Notes: generated by a model from the sequence alone, not told the origin. DNA of 19,883 bases from CAWBCI01 sp963787195 (GCA_963787195.1 CAWBCI010000016.1:1-19883), one strand, 5' to 3'; positions 1 through 7,821 are shown, counted from the first letter of the stretch. Numbers and translations are program-made.

Positions 1-25
1 ACCAATAATTGCAAATCCTAAAGGC

Positions 26-42
26 GGTCGCAAATTGCGACC
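26..42. repeat. short GC-rich inverted repeat
   Basis: GGTCGCAA and TTGCGACC form an 8-bp perfect stem around a single central A. The flanks GGC and ACC could extend it with one mismatch. There is no T-run, so it does not look like a terminator. No gene is seen in bases 1-80; this is probably one more dispersed hairpin element. Confidence 0.6.
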
Positions 43-80
43 ACCTCCATTGAGCAGATGATACGGGGATGGTTTATTGC

Positions 81-1539
81 GGGGAGATAAGGATTTAGCT
101 TTCTTTTTATAAAAACCACTCAGACACTCAGGGCACTTAGGAACACTAAGATTCTCTATTTTACCTTTTTCTTCTTAGTGATCCTAAGTGTTCTTAGTGT
201 CTAAGTGGTAAAATAAAAGACCGGAAATCTAAGCTGTCTTTTTTTTAACCGCAGAGGGAGCAGAGTAGACCCAGAGAGCGCAGAGCAATGAAATACACTG
301 ACTTATGGAATTCGTCCGGAATCCTCAAAAAACTAATTTTTCACTTGCCGGAAAGGGCAAAATGCTCTGTACCCTCCCCGTCCTCTGCGCCTCCTCCGGG
401 TTCTCCGGGATTAATTTACCTTTATTTAGCCGCATGGAAGTTTATTATGGGGAGATAAGGATTTAGCTTTCTTTTTATAAAAACCACTCAGACACTCAGG
501 GCACTTAGGAACACTAAGATTCTCTATTTTACCTTTTTCTTCTTAGTGAACCTAAGTGTTCTTAGTGTCTAAGTGGTAAATTAAAAGACCGGAAACCTAA
601 GCTGATTTTCTATTAACCGCAGAGGGAGCAGAGTAGACCCAGAGAGCGCAGAGGAATGAAATACACTGATTTATGGCATTCGTCCGGAATTCTGAAAAAG
701 CTAATTTTTCACTTGCCGGAAAGGGCAAAATGCTCTGTACCCTCCCCGTCCTCTACGCCTCCTCCGGGTTCTCCGGGGTTAATTTACCTTTATTTAGCCG
801 CATGGAAGTTTATTATGGGGAGATAAGGATTTAGCTTTCTTTTTATAAAAACCACTCAGACACTCAGGGCACTTAGGAACACTAAGATTCTCTATTTTAC
901 CTTTTTCTTCTTAGTGAACCTAAGTGTTCTTAGTGTCTAAGTGGTAAATTAAAAGACCGGAAACCTAAGCTGATTTTCTATTAACCGCAGAGGGAGCAGA
1001 GTAGACCCAGAGAGCGCAGAGGAATGAAATACACTGATTAATGGCATTCGTCCGGAATTCTTAAAAAATAAATTTTTCACTTGCCGGAAAGGGTAAAATG
1101 CTCTGTACCCTCCCCGTCCTCTGCGCCTCCTCCGGGTTCTCCGGGGTTAATTTACCTTTATTTAGCCGCATGGAAGTTTATTATGGGGAGATAAGGATTT
1201 AGCTTTCTTTTTATAAAAACCACTCAGACACTCAGGGCACTTAGGAACACTAAGATTCTCTATTTTACCTTTTTCTTCTTAGTGAACCTAAGTGTTCTTA
1301 GTGTCTAAGTGGTAAATTAAAAGACCGGAAACCTAAGCTGATTTTCTATTAACCGCAGAGGGAGCAGAGTAGACCCAGAGAGCGCAGAGGAATGAAATAC
1401 ACTGATTAATGGCATTCGTCCGGAATTCTTAAAAAACTAAATTTTTCACTTGCCGGAAAGGGCAAAATGCTCCGTACCCTCCCCGTCCTCTGCGCCTCCT
1501 CCGGGTTCTCCGGGGTTAATTTACCTTTTTTTAACCGCG
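81..1539. repeat. tandem array of four 368-bp non-coding units
   Basis: The motif GGGGAGATAAGGATTTAGC starts at 81, 449, 817 and 1185, so the period is exactly 368 bp. The fourth unit loses similarity near 1539. Each unit holds two long imperfect inverted repeats. The first (115-209 in unit 1, then 483-577, 851-945 and 1219-1313) pairs an arm of the form ACCACTCAGACACTCAGGG with an arm ending TTCTTAGTGTCTAAGTGGT. The second (245-414 in unit 1) pairs TTAACCGCAGAGGGAGCAG with CTCCGGGTTCTCCGG-type sequence. Units 2-4 are almost identical and unit 1 is more diverged, which suggests recent amplification of the inner units. Stops occur in all frames and no convincing gene lies here. Confidence 0.93.
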
Positions 1540-1659
1540 AATTAACACGAATTGAATTCATTTCCCTCAACCTGACTGACGACTGATGACTGAAGACTGG
1601 AATTTGGGATTTCCCTTGTTCAATGTAATTGAGCAATGCGAAATGCGAAATGAAAACCG

Positions 1660-1667
1660 TATTTTTG
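1660..1667 (+). promoter_or_regulatory. Bacteroidota -7 box for the CYTH/MutS-like unit
   Basis: TATTTTTG matches the TAnnTTTG consensus and lies 28 bases before the ATG at 1696. No TTG is found at the usual -33 distance, so this rests on the -7 box and position only. Confidence 0.5.
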
Positions 1668-1695
1668 CAAAGAGCAATAAAATCCAGCTAAAGCC

Positions 1696-2162
1696 ATGCC
1701 TGTCGAAACTGAAAGAAAATTCCTGGTAAAAAACGATACTTTTAAAAATCAGGGTAAGTCCTTTCATATCCGGCAGGGCTTTCTGAATACCGATAAGGAA
1801 AGGGTTGTCAGGATCAGGATAATGGGTGAATTGGCCTTTCTTACTATCAAAGGGATCAGCAAAGGTGCTTCACGGGCTGAATTTGAATATGCCATTCCTT
1901 TAGAAGATGCTGCCTTTATGCTGGATAATCTTTGCCTGCATCCCATTATTGAAAAACATCGTTATATTATTAGATTTGGAGGATTTAAATGGGAAGTGGA
2001 TGAATTTCACGGGGAAAATGAGGGCCTCATCATAGCAGAAATCGAATTGCCTGCTGAAGACACTGCCTTTCCCTTCCGGAATGGCTCGGAGATGAAGTCA
2101 CAAATGATCCCAGGTACTATAATTCCAACCTGGTGAAGCATCCTTTTAAGAACTGGGGATAA
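1696..2162 (+). CDS. CYTH-domain (triphosphate tunnel) protein, frameshifted near the C terminus
   Basis: CYTH proteins are small beta-barrel enzymes that bind triphosphates in a charged tunnel; bacterial members include inorganic triphosphatases and related phosphohydrolases. The ATG opens with the signature ExExK motif (E4-T5-E6-R7-K8). The other tunnel residues expected of the family are visible: R39/R41, K52 in TIKG, E62/E64, K87/R89, E100/D102 and E115/E117. As written, the frame ends at 2136 with an atypical tail after F127. In the neighbouring frame, bases 2082-2162 encode WLGDEVTNDPRYYNSNLVKH followed by PFKNWG and a stop, which is the normal CYTH C terminus. One missing T at about 2074-2075 (CCCTTCCGG instead of CCCTTTCCGG) explains this and would give a 155-aa protein, the usual length. 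The gene lies 29 bases ahead of the MutS-like gene and is probably cotranscribed with it. The substrate cannot be read from the sequence. Confidence 0.9.
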
Positions 2163-2191
2163 GGAAAAAATTGAACTAAAAGCGGAATACA

Positions 2192-4003
2192 TTGGATACA
2201 CAAAACCCATCAGAATACTACAAAAAAAGACTTGAGGAATTCACTCTTAAGTTAAAATATACTAAGTCAAAATTGAGAAAAGCTTCCTATCTCAGGCTGC
2301 TGATCTTTGTTCTGACACTGGTCTTAATTTACCTCGCAACCTTCCGGGACCTTTACACCGTGGCCCTGGCCGCCCTTGCCGGCATCATTGCCTTTCTTCT
2401 TACCGTCAGGCATTTTATAAAATTGCAGAAAGCACTGCTGAATTTTGAAAACCTTGCCAATATCAATAAAAATGAGCTGAAAGTCCTTAACGGGGATTAT
2501 TCCGCCTTTGATAATGGCGCGGAATTTGCCGACCCCGATCATTCTTTTGCAGCTGATCTGGACATATTCGGAGAGACAAGCCTCTACCAGTATTTCAACC
2601 GTTGTGCTACAAGTCCGGGCAAACTGAAACTGGCCGGCTGGTTCCTTCATCCGTATAAACAATCAGAACACCTGGCCGAAAGACAGGGCGCCGTTTCGGA
2701 ACTTTCACAGAAAGTTGATTGGCGCCAGGAATTCCTGGCTAGCGGCTATCAGACCAAAGAGAGCCTGGGCGACCGCGACAGCCTCCTTGAATGGATAGCT
2801 CAGCCTGCAGAATTCAGCCACTGGAAATTCATGTTTTTAGTCATCTTCATCCCCATACTTACCTTTACGCTTATTGGTCTGATAATCGCCGGAATCGTGA
2901 GTCCCGCCTGGCTCCTGCTGTATCTTGCCGTCCCTTTAGGGGCGCTGGGGTTTTATATTAAAAAGATCAACCTGAAACACCAGCAGCTTGAACAGAAATC
3001 AGCCCTCATGGAAAAATATTCCGGCCTTCTCTCAGTCCTGGAAAAAGAAGATTTCTCTTCCCCTGAAATGAGCCGCCTGAAAGCCTCGCTTAAAAGTCCC
3101 AAAGGACTGCCCAGCGAAGCAACCCGCCACCTTTCACATATCCTTGATGCCTTTGATAACCGCCAGAATCTATTAATGGGTATCATCCTGAACTTCCTTC
3201 TTCTCTGGGATCTCATCCAGGTTATGAGGATAGAGAAATGGCAAGCCGAATACAAAGATGAATTACCCAGATGGATGGATGTCCTGGCCGGTACGGATGC
3301 ATTCTGCAGCCTGGCCAATTTTCATTTCAACCATCCCGGAAGTGTTTTTCCGGAAATCAGTCAGAAAGACGAAATTATAAATGCAAAAGGCCTGGGCCAT
3401 CCCCTGATCCGCATGGACAACATGGTCGTCAACCCGGCCCTCATCCCTTCCTGGAAACATTTTACCATCATCACCGGGGCGAATATGGCCGGGAAAAGCA
3501 CCTACCTCAGGACTGTCGGGGTGAACATTATTTTGGCCATGATGGGGAGTGCGGTCATTGCCACAGAAATGTCCTTCACAGTTGCCAGGATGATCACCAG
3601 CATTCGCACGCGGGATTCGCTGCAGCGAAATGAATCCTATTTCTACGCCGAACTGAAGCGCCTTAAAATGATCATCGACCGGCTAAAAGCCGGTGAAAAG
3701 CTGATCATACTCCTGGACGAGATCCTGAAAGGCACCAATTCGAAAGACAAGCAGAGCGGTTCATTCGCCTTGCTGGAGAAGCTTATGCGTTTCGGGGCCT
3801 GTGGCTTTGTTGCCACCCATGACCTGGCCCTGGGAGAACTGGAAGAGCATTACCCTCAGAATATTTCAAATAAAAGCTTTGAGGTCATCATCGAAAATGA
3901 TAAGCTGGTCTTTGATTACAAGATTAAGGAAGGAATTGCCCGGCAGATGAATGCCACTTACCTGATGAAGAAAATGGGTATTACCGGGGATGATGAAGGA
4001 TAA
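2192..4003 (+). CDS. membrane-anchored MutS-family ATPase
   Basis: This 603-aa protein has the C-terminal ABC-type ATPase domain of MutS. Walker A is GANMAGKST at 429-437, Walker B is LIILLDE at 504-510 followed by the KGTNS signature, and the switch histidine is H543 in VATHD. Residues about 122-152 (DLDIFGETSLYQYFNRC...) resemble the MutS core/lever start. The N-terminal mismatch-recognition domain with its Phe-x-Glu motif is missing, and there is no Smr nuclease domain as in MutS2. Instead, hydrophobic segments lie at about 33-51 and 54-72, and a pair at about 212-256, so it is probably an inner-membrane protein. The start is a TTG: an in-frame stop at 2177 precedes it and there is no ATG before the first conserved region. 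Loss of the mismatch-binding domain argues against canonical mismatch repair. It sits 29 bases after the CYTH gene. The real function of this Bacteroidota family is not known to me. Confidence 0.9.
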   Translation: MDTQNPSEYYKKRLEEFTLKLKYTKSKLRKASYLRLLIFVLTLVLIYLATFRDLYTVALAALAGIIAFLLTVRHFIKLQKALLNFENLANINKNELKVLNGDYSAFDNGAEFADPDHSFAADLDIFGETSLYQYFNRCATSPGKLKLAGWFLHPYKQSEHLAERQGAVSELSQKVDWRQEFLASGYQTKESLGDRDSLLEWIAQPAEFSHWKFMFLVIFIPILTFTLIGLIIAGIVSPAWLLLYLAVPLGALGFYIKKINLKHQQLEQKSALMEKYSGLLSVLEKEDFSSPEMSRLKASLKSPKGLPSEATRHLSHILDAFDNRQNLLMGIILNFLLLWDLIQVMRIEKWQAEYKDELPRWMDVLAGTDAFCSLANFHFNHPGSVFPEISQKDEIINAKGLGHPLIRMDNMVVNPALIPSWKHFTIITGANMAGKSTYLRTVGVNIILAMMGSAVIATEMSFTVARMITSIRTRDSLQRNESYFYAELKRLKMIIDRLKAGEKLIILLDEILKGTNSKDKQSGSFALLEKLMRFGACGFVATHDLALGELEEHYPQNISNKSFEVIIENDKLVFDYKIKEGIARQMNATYLMKKMGITGDDEG

Positions 4004-4023
4004 TTCCTTTCCTTAATCCCTAT

Positions 4024-4052
4024 TTGAAATATGGAAAAATAATATATCTTTG
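4024..4052 (+). promoter_or_regulatory. promoter of tRNA-Cys
   Basis: A TTG at 4024-4026 (inside TTTG) and a perfect TAnnTTTG box, TATCTTTG, at 4045-4052 are separated by 18 bases. The tRNA begins 12 bases after the -7 box, so this gives the tRNA its own start independent of the upstream genes. Confidence 0.75.
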
Positions 4053-4063
4053 CACTCCACTCT

Positions 4064-4134
4064 GGTATCGTGGCCGAGTGGCTAGGCAGCGGTCTGCAAA
4101 ACCGCGTACAGCGGTTCGAATCCGCTCGATACCT
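4064..4134 (+). tRNA. tRNA-Cys (GCA)
   Basis: The cloverleaf folds fully in 71 nt. The acceptor stem is GGTATCG (4064-4070) with CGATACC (4127-4133). The D stem is GCC/GGC. The anticodon stem GCGGT/ACCGC encloses the loop CTGCAAA with anticodon GCA. The T arm is AGCGG-TTCGAAT-CCGCT. The discriminator base is T (U73), as expected for tRNA-Cys. CCA is not encoded. Confidence 0.97.
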
Positions 4135-4139
4135 CCCTC

Positions 4140-4168
4140 ACCCTGTAATTCTGTTACGGGGTTTTTTT
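4140..4168 (+). terminator. intrinsic terminator after tRNA-Cys
   Basis: ACCCTGTAA pairs with TTACGGGGT (9 bp, one T-G wobble) around the loop TTCTG, followed directly by a run of T residues. It begins 6 bases after the tRNA. Confidence 0.85.
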
Positions 4169-4178
4169 ATGCCTGATG

Positions 4179-4352
4179 AATCAATGAGACTCAATTTTTT
4201 CAAGCGAAGCGAAGAAAAAATTGTTAGTCGAATTGATCCCGAAAAGACGAAGTCTTATTCGGGATCTGATGGGACTAAATTCCCCGTCTCTTGAGACGAA
4301 TAAGAGATATTTCCTTAAGATACCCCGCTGCTTGCCGCGGGGTAGTTCATTA
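4179..4352 (-). repeat. dispersed three-hairpin element, inverted copy
   Basis: This stretch is the reverse complement of sequence found at 19507-19674 and, shortened, at 15265-15340 and 18336-18413. It contains three good hairpins: GATCCCGAA/TTCGGGATC with inner AGAC/GTCT (4235-4266), GTCTC-TT-GAGAC (4286-4297), and TACCCCGC/GCGGGGTA with an 8-nt loop (4321-4344). Short open frames across it on both strands are products of the repeat and resemble no protein I know. Confidence 0.85.
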
Positions 4353-4355
4353 ACA

Positions 4356-4633
4356 GATGGGATGAAGCAAACTGAGGGGTTAAACAGACTACAGGAATAT
4401 AACTGAGGGGCTGGACAGACCATATTAATATAACTGAAGGGTTAACCCCTCAGTTATAAGTCCCCAGTTTACAAGATGGGATGAAGCAAACTGAGGGGCT
4501 GGACAGACCACAGGAATATAACTGAGGGGCTGGACAAACCATATGAATATAACTGAGGGGTTAACCCCTCAGTTATAAGCCCCCAGTTTACAAGATAGGA
4601 TGAAGCAAAACTGAGGGGTTAACCCCTCAGTTT
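4356..4633. repeat. 119-bp tandem repeat with long perfect palindromes
   Basis: GATGGGATGAAGCAAA starts at 4356 and 4475 and, with one change, at 4594, so the period is 119 bp for two full units and a partial third. Within a unit, about 31-bp sub-repeats begin AACTGAGGGG. Each unit ends in a palindrome centred on GTTAAC: 4430-4457 (28 bp, one mismatched pair), 4548-4577 (30 bp, perfect) and 4608-4633 (26 bp, perfect). All share the core CTGAGGGGTTAACCCCTCAG. There is no coding potential that looks real. Confidence 0.92.
4608..4633. terminator. possible bidirectional terminator palindrome
   Basis: A perfect 26-bp palindrome flanked by AAA on the left and TTT on the right lies 44 bases past the stop codon of the AraC-type gene. 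On the minus strand the stem is followed by TTTT. It may end that transcript, although it is also simply the last unit of the tandem repeat. Confidence 0.45.
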
Positions 4634-4677
4634 AATACGAATTATACGAACAACTATAGTTTTTTTGAACTTGAAGT

Positions 4678-5541
4678 TCACTTCTTCACCGGAATATAGA
4701 TATCCGTTTTCAGGTTTTCAGCTTTGGTTTTTTCCGGAGTATTCAGATAGAATTCCATGGGAGGGGCATCCCTTAATTCATAGCCGCTTTCAGGCAGCCA
4801 GTTCAGGTAGATCTGGTCATAAGTTTCCGACAATCCCTCGTAAGGCCCTTTGTGACGGAAGATGGCGTAAGTGCCGCCTTCCAGCACTTTATAGCCGACC
4901 TCCCCTTCGGGTTTTACCTCCTTTTTCACAGCCACGCAGGCATCATAACGGAGTTTTTCAGTATCCGTAACAGAAGGATCGTCGTAGGAAAGTCCGATAC
5001 AGTCCATTCCAAATGAAAAAAGCTTATTCCTGGTCATGAATTTCATGAGCTTTTCCCAGGAAGTCCCTACATTATTATAATCCCCGATGGAATGAATGTA
5101 AATCACCGGGATGGGCTTGATATCCCTGATCTTTGCTTTAAGTTGCATAGTTTTAATTTTAAAATTTGACAATAGAACTTTTTCTAATTTCAGGGATCCC
5201 CTATTTTGACGATAGTCGCTGGGCGACGTACCGAAACGTTTCTGGAAAGCTTTGGTAAAGGCCGCGGGAGTGTCGTAACCGATGCGATAGGCTATGTCGC
5301 TTATAGTCTCGGATGAATAAGCCAGGAGGTTGGCGGCCGTTTCCATCCTCACCCTTATGATATAAGAACCGATGGATTCACGAAGGTAGGCCCTCATGAT
5401 CTTGTGAAAATGAAAGGGCGAAAAATTCGCTATTTCAGCCAGCATCTGCAGGTCCATCTTCTCCCCTAAATTATTATGAACATGTATCAGGACCTTATTA
5501 ATGCATTCGAAATAGCTGTTCTTAGTTTCTGACTTTGACAT
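4678..5541 (-). CDS. AraC-family regulator with GyrI-like effector-binding domain
   Basis: This is a 287-aa cytoplasmic transcription regulator. Residues about 10-112 form the AraC double helix-turn-helix: the first helix pair runs at about 29-57 (MDLQMLAEIANFSPFHFHKI), and the second at about 79-111 with the conserved ISDIAYRIGYDTPAAFTKAF and FGTSPSDYR. Residues about 130-287 form a GyrI-like/AraC effector-binding domain with the family patterns VIYIHSIGDYNN, GTYAIFRHKGPYEGLSETYDQIY, WLPESGYEL and a DIYIPVKK end. In this architecture (as in Rob and SoxS-like multidrug sensors) the C-terminal domain binds small molecules. It starts at an ATG only about 20 bases from a -7 box and is transcribed divergently from metK, 277 bp away. 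The inducer and target genes cannot be told from the sequence. Confidence 0.93.
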   Translation of the reverse strand: MSKSETKNSYFECINKVLIHVHNNLGEKMDLQMLAEIANFSPFHFHKIMRAYLRESIGSYIIRVRMETAANLLAYSSETISDIAYRIGYDTPAAFTKAFQKRFGTSPSDYRQNRGSLKLEKVLLSNFKIKTMQLKAKIRDIKPIPVIYIHSIGDYNNVGTSWEKLMKFMTRNKLFSFGMDCIGLSYDDPSVTDTEKLRYDACVAVKKEVKPEGEVGYKVLEGGTYAIFRHKGPYEGLSETYDQIYLNWLPESGYELRDAPPMEFYLNTPEKTKAENLKTDIYIPVKK

Positions 5542-5561
5542 TTGGCCGGATTAATTTAAAT

Positions 5562-5569
5562 CAAAGGTA
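5562..5569 (-). promoter_or_regulatory. -7 box of the AraC-type gene
   Basis: On the minus strand the bases read TACCTTTG, a perfect TAnnTTTG box. It lies 20 bases before the start codon, implying a very short leader. A CAA (TTG on minus) at 5596-5598 is farther away than the usual -33 spacing. Confidence 0.5.
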
Positions 5570-5749
5570 AAGCTATGGATCGGAAGGGACTTTTCCAATC
5601 TTGGGAATTTGAAATTTGAGTGATCTTTTTTTTCTGTTTGAAGAAAAATGAAGAATTGATTGTTTGATTTTTTTTGAAAAAATTTCTTAATCTTTTGTTA
5701 ATTAATGAGGAATATCGCTTTTGTAAAAATGGGCGGCTTATTATGATAG

Positions 5750-5757
5750 TATCTTTG
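5750..5757 (+). promoter_or_regulatory. -7 box of metK
   Basis: TATCTTTG matches TAnnTTTG and would give a leader of about 55 nt before the metK ATG. The nearest TTG upstream (5721-5723) is more distant than usual. The leader shows no SAM-riboswitch-like set of stems. Confidence 0.55.
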
Positions 5758-5818
5758 ATCCAGCATTAAGATATCCTGATACGATAAATGAATTCTCCAC
5801 TTAAATGTTAATAGTATT

Positions 5819-6982
5819 ATGGGAAATTCATCACACAGAAATTACTTATTTACCAGCGAATCGGTCACCGAAGGCCATCCAGATAAAGTCGCCGACCAGA
5901 TATCGGATGCTATACTGGATGCCTGTCTGGAACAGGACCCCTATGCCCGGGTAGGCTGTGAAACCCTTGTCACAGCAGGAAAGGTAATCCTGGCCGGGGA
6001 AATCCACCGGATCCACCGGATGGAGCTGGATATCCGGGGGATCGTAAGGGAAGTCCTCAATGATATTGGTTATGATGACCCGGTCCTTGGATTTGACAGC
6101 CGTTCGGTGAGTATCACAGACTTGATACAACAGCAGACGGCCGAGATCAATGCAGCCGTTGGAAGAGGAGGAGCGGGAGACCAGGGCCTGATGTTCGGTT
6201 ATGCCTGTGATGAAACACCGGAACTCATGCCGCTTCCTATCACACTTGCACACAAAATTGCCGCTGAACTGGCACATGCCCGCAAATCTCTCCGGCTGCC
6301 CTGGCTGAGACCCGACGGGAAGACGCAGGTGACGGTTGAATACAGGGAAGGAATGCCCTATGCGGTGAAGAAGGTAGTGCTTGCCGCTCAGCATGATAAT
6401 CGTGTCAGCCAGGACCAGATACGGACAGGGATCATCTCGGAGGTCATCCACCGGATTATCCCGATGAGGCTGCTGAAGAACGATACCGAGTACCTGGTGA
6501 ACACCTCGGGAAGCTTTCAGACCGGTGGTCCGGCCGGTGACACCGGCCTTACCGGAAGGAAGATCATCATGGACACCTATGGTGGGAGCTGCCCTCATGG
6601 GGGTGGAGCGTTCTCAGGCAAAGATCCTTCGAAAGTTGACCGTTCAGCGGCTTATGCCGCCCGTTATATAGCCAAGAACTTCGTCGCAGCCGGCGTAGCC
6701 GGCAAATGCAAGGTGCAACTCTCCTATGCTATTGGTAAGCTGGAACCTGTTTCGGTTTACCTGGATTTCCAGGGGACTGGCAAAATCCCTGAACATGAAG
6801 CCGAGAGAATGATACAACGCCTTATAAACCTCAGCCCCAGGGGCATCATCCATAAGCTTGACCTGCTCCGGCCCATTTACCGCAAAACCACCAATTACGG
6901 CCATTTCGGAAGGGAATTACCGGAATTTACCTGGGAACATACCGATCTGGTGGAGGAAATCAGTAAGGGATGGGATTTTTGA
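5819..6982 (+). CDS. metK: S-adenosylmethionine synthetase
   Basis: This enzyme makes S-adenosylmethionine from methionine and ATP, releasing phosphate and diphosphate, in the cytoplasm. The 387-aa protein has the family motifs in order: LFTSESVTEGHPDKVADQIS near the N terminus (methionine/ATP site), GGAGDQGLMFGYA at about 116-128, GDTGLTGRKIIMDTYGG at about 240-256, and GGGAFSGKDPSKVDRSAAY at about 261-279 (phosphate-binding loop), followed by SYAIG and a YGHFGRE end. The length matches the common bacterial type (about 380-400 aa). It is shorter than the roughly 420-430 aa form I associate with many Bacteroidota, which carries extra insertions. It has NTSGSF where most members have NP(T/S)GRF. 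The start ATG directly precedes the conserved N terminus. It probably forms its own transcript. Confidence 0.97.
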   Translation: MGNSSHRNYLFTSESVTEGHPDKVADQISDAILDACLEQDPYARVGCETLVTAGKVILAGEIHRIHRMELDIRGIVREVLNDIGYDDPVLGFDSRSVSITDLIQQQTAEINAAVGRGGAGDQGLMFGYACDETPELMPLPITLAHKIAAELAHARKSLRLPWLRPDGKTQVTVEYREGMPYAVKKVVLAAQHDNRVSQDQIRTGIISEVIHRIIPMRLLKNDTEYLVNTSGSFQTGGPAGDTGLTGRKIIMDTYGGSCPHGGGAFSGKDPSKVDRSAAYAARYIAKNFVAAGVAGKCKVQLSYAIGKLEPVSVYLDFQGTGKIPEHEAERMIQRLINLSPRGIIHKLDLLRPIYRKTTNYGHFGRELPEFTWEHTDLVEEISKGWDF

Positions 6983-7018
6983 ATTCTTCATTCTGATTTC
7001 TTCCAAAAATTAACCTAT

Positions 7019-7049
7019 TTGACATACTCACTATTTTCACCTAAATTTG
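7019..7049 (+). promoter_or_regulatory. promoter of the 239-aa exported protein gene
   Basis: TTG at 7019-7021 and TAAATTTG at 7042-7049 are separated by 20 bases, a good match to the Bacteroidota -33/-7 layout. The ATG at 7102 follows after about 50 bases. Confidence 0.75.
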
Positions 7050-7101
7050 CGAACCCAAACCACCCCCGTTATCGCCGATAATTAACCAAAAGATTCAAAT
7101 T

Positions 7102-7821
7102 ATGAAAACTATTCCTGCTTTTTTACTGTTCATGTTTTCCATCGTTTTATCCTCTTTTGCACAGCCCGATGTCCAGGGCTACATTGCCGGTCCGGAACAA
7201 GGCGCTTCGAACCGGGATTTGATTCCCACATGTACCGACGGTTCACTTTTCGGACAATCGCCCGTATCAAACTTTAATGTCAAATCCGTCAGCAATACTA
7301 CGGCTCTGTATAACGGAGCAATATACAGGAAATATGAAAACTTCGACGGACTGACAAAACCGGTTATGGGCATTACATTCTGGGGCGAGTTCATTGATAC
7401 TAAAGTCGGCAGCCCTATGCCTTTCAGGATTATTTTTTATGATGATCAGGCCGGTCTGCCTGGAAATATCATCGCCAGCTTCGATCTCCCGATAAGGCCC
7501 CAGGCAGTTCCGGGTGGCGGCTTTGCCTATAAATATGTCTTTCACACTTCTCTTCCATCGGCTGTTGACCTTCAAAAGGGATGGATTTCCATACAAGGTA
7601 ACCTCTCGGATAATAGTTTTTTATGGGGAGGAACTTCAGATAATACCGGCGACTGGTCGATATACACCAAAGATGACGGGATTTATACCATGAATCCCCA
7701 CAACCTCTTTTTCTGCCTCGATTCGGGATCACTTGTTCCAATTTCACCTTATGCTATAATCCTTGGAATAGTATTGATCGGTCTGACAACACTTTACATA
7801 AGCCGAAAAAGATATGCATAA
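7102..7821 (+). CDS. exported protein of unknown function with C-terminal membrane tag
   Basis: I do not recognise the family. The 239-aa product begins with a clear signal peptide (MKTIPAFLLFMFSIVLSSFA, cleavage near 20-21). A beta-rich region follows at about 60-205, with phrases such as VMGITFWGEF, FRIIFYDDQAGLPGNIIASF and GWISIQGNLSDNSFLWGG, like surface or adhesion-type beta-sandwich domains of Bacteroidota. The last 28 residues read VPISPYAIILGIVLIGLTTL and then YISRKRYA: a short Pro-containing motif, one membrane helix, and a basic end. This is the three-part layout of IPTL/PEP-CTERM-like sorting tags, but the motif itself is not one I can name. There is no T9SS tail. It has its own promoter and is convergent with the next gene, which also encodes an exported protein. 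Confidence 0.85.
   Translation: MKTIPAFLLFMFSIVLSSFAQPDVQGYIAGPEQGASNRDLIPTCTDGSLFGQSPVSNFNVKSVSNTTALYNGAIYRKYENFDGLTKPVMGITFWGEFIDTKVGSPMPFRIIFYDDQAGLPGNIIASFDLPIRPQAVPGGGFAYKYVFHTSLPSAVDLQKGWISIQGNLSDNSFLWGGTSDNTGDWSIYTKDDGIYTMNPHNLFFCLDSGSLVPISPYAIILGIVLIGLTTLYISRKRYA

Noticed and set aside
81..1539. Integron or phage attachment array
   Set aside because: The units are 368 bp with no gene cassettes, no integrase and no attC-like R sites; they are plain tandem non-coding repeats.
3271..3633. 120-aa frame on the plus strand within the MutS-like gene
   Set aside because: It is a +1 shadow of the Walker A region and its composition is unlike a protein.
4181..4423. Short open frames on both strands at 4181-4423 and a similar one at 19473-19670
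   Set aside because: They share sequence only because they cross copies of the three-hairpin element; the frames are not kept between copies.
4356..4633. CRISPR-like array
   Set aside because: Repeats and the intervening sequence are both conserved with a 119-bp period, spacers are not unique, and no cas genes are present.
5758..5818. SAM riboswitch before metK
   Set aside because: The leader is only about 55-60 nt, AT-rich, and shows no multi-stem fold of a SAM riboswitch class.
5846..6598. 250-aa open frame antisense to metK
   Set aside because: It lies fully inside metK on the opposite strand, its protein is Cys/His/Pro-rich without any motif, and metK is certain.
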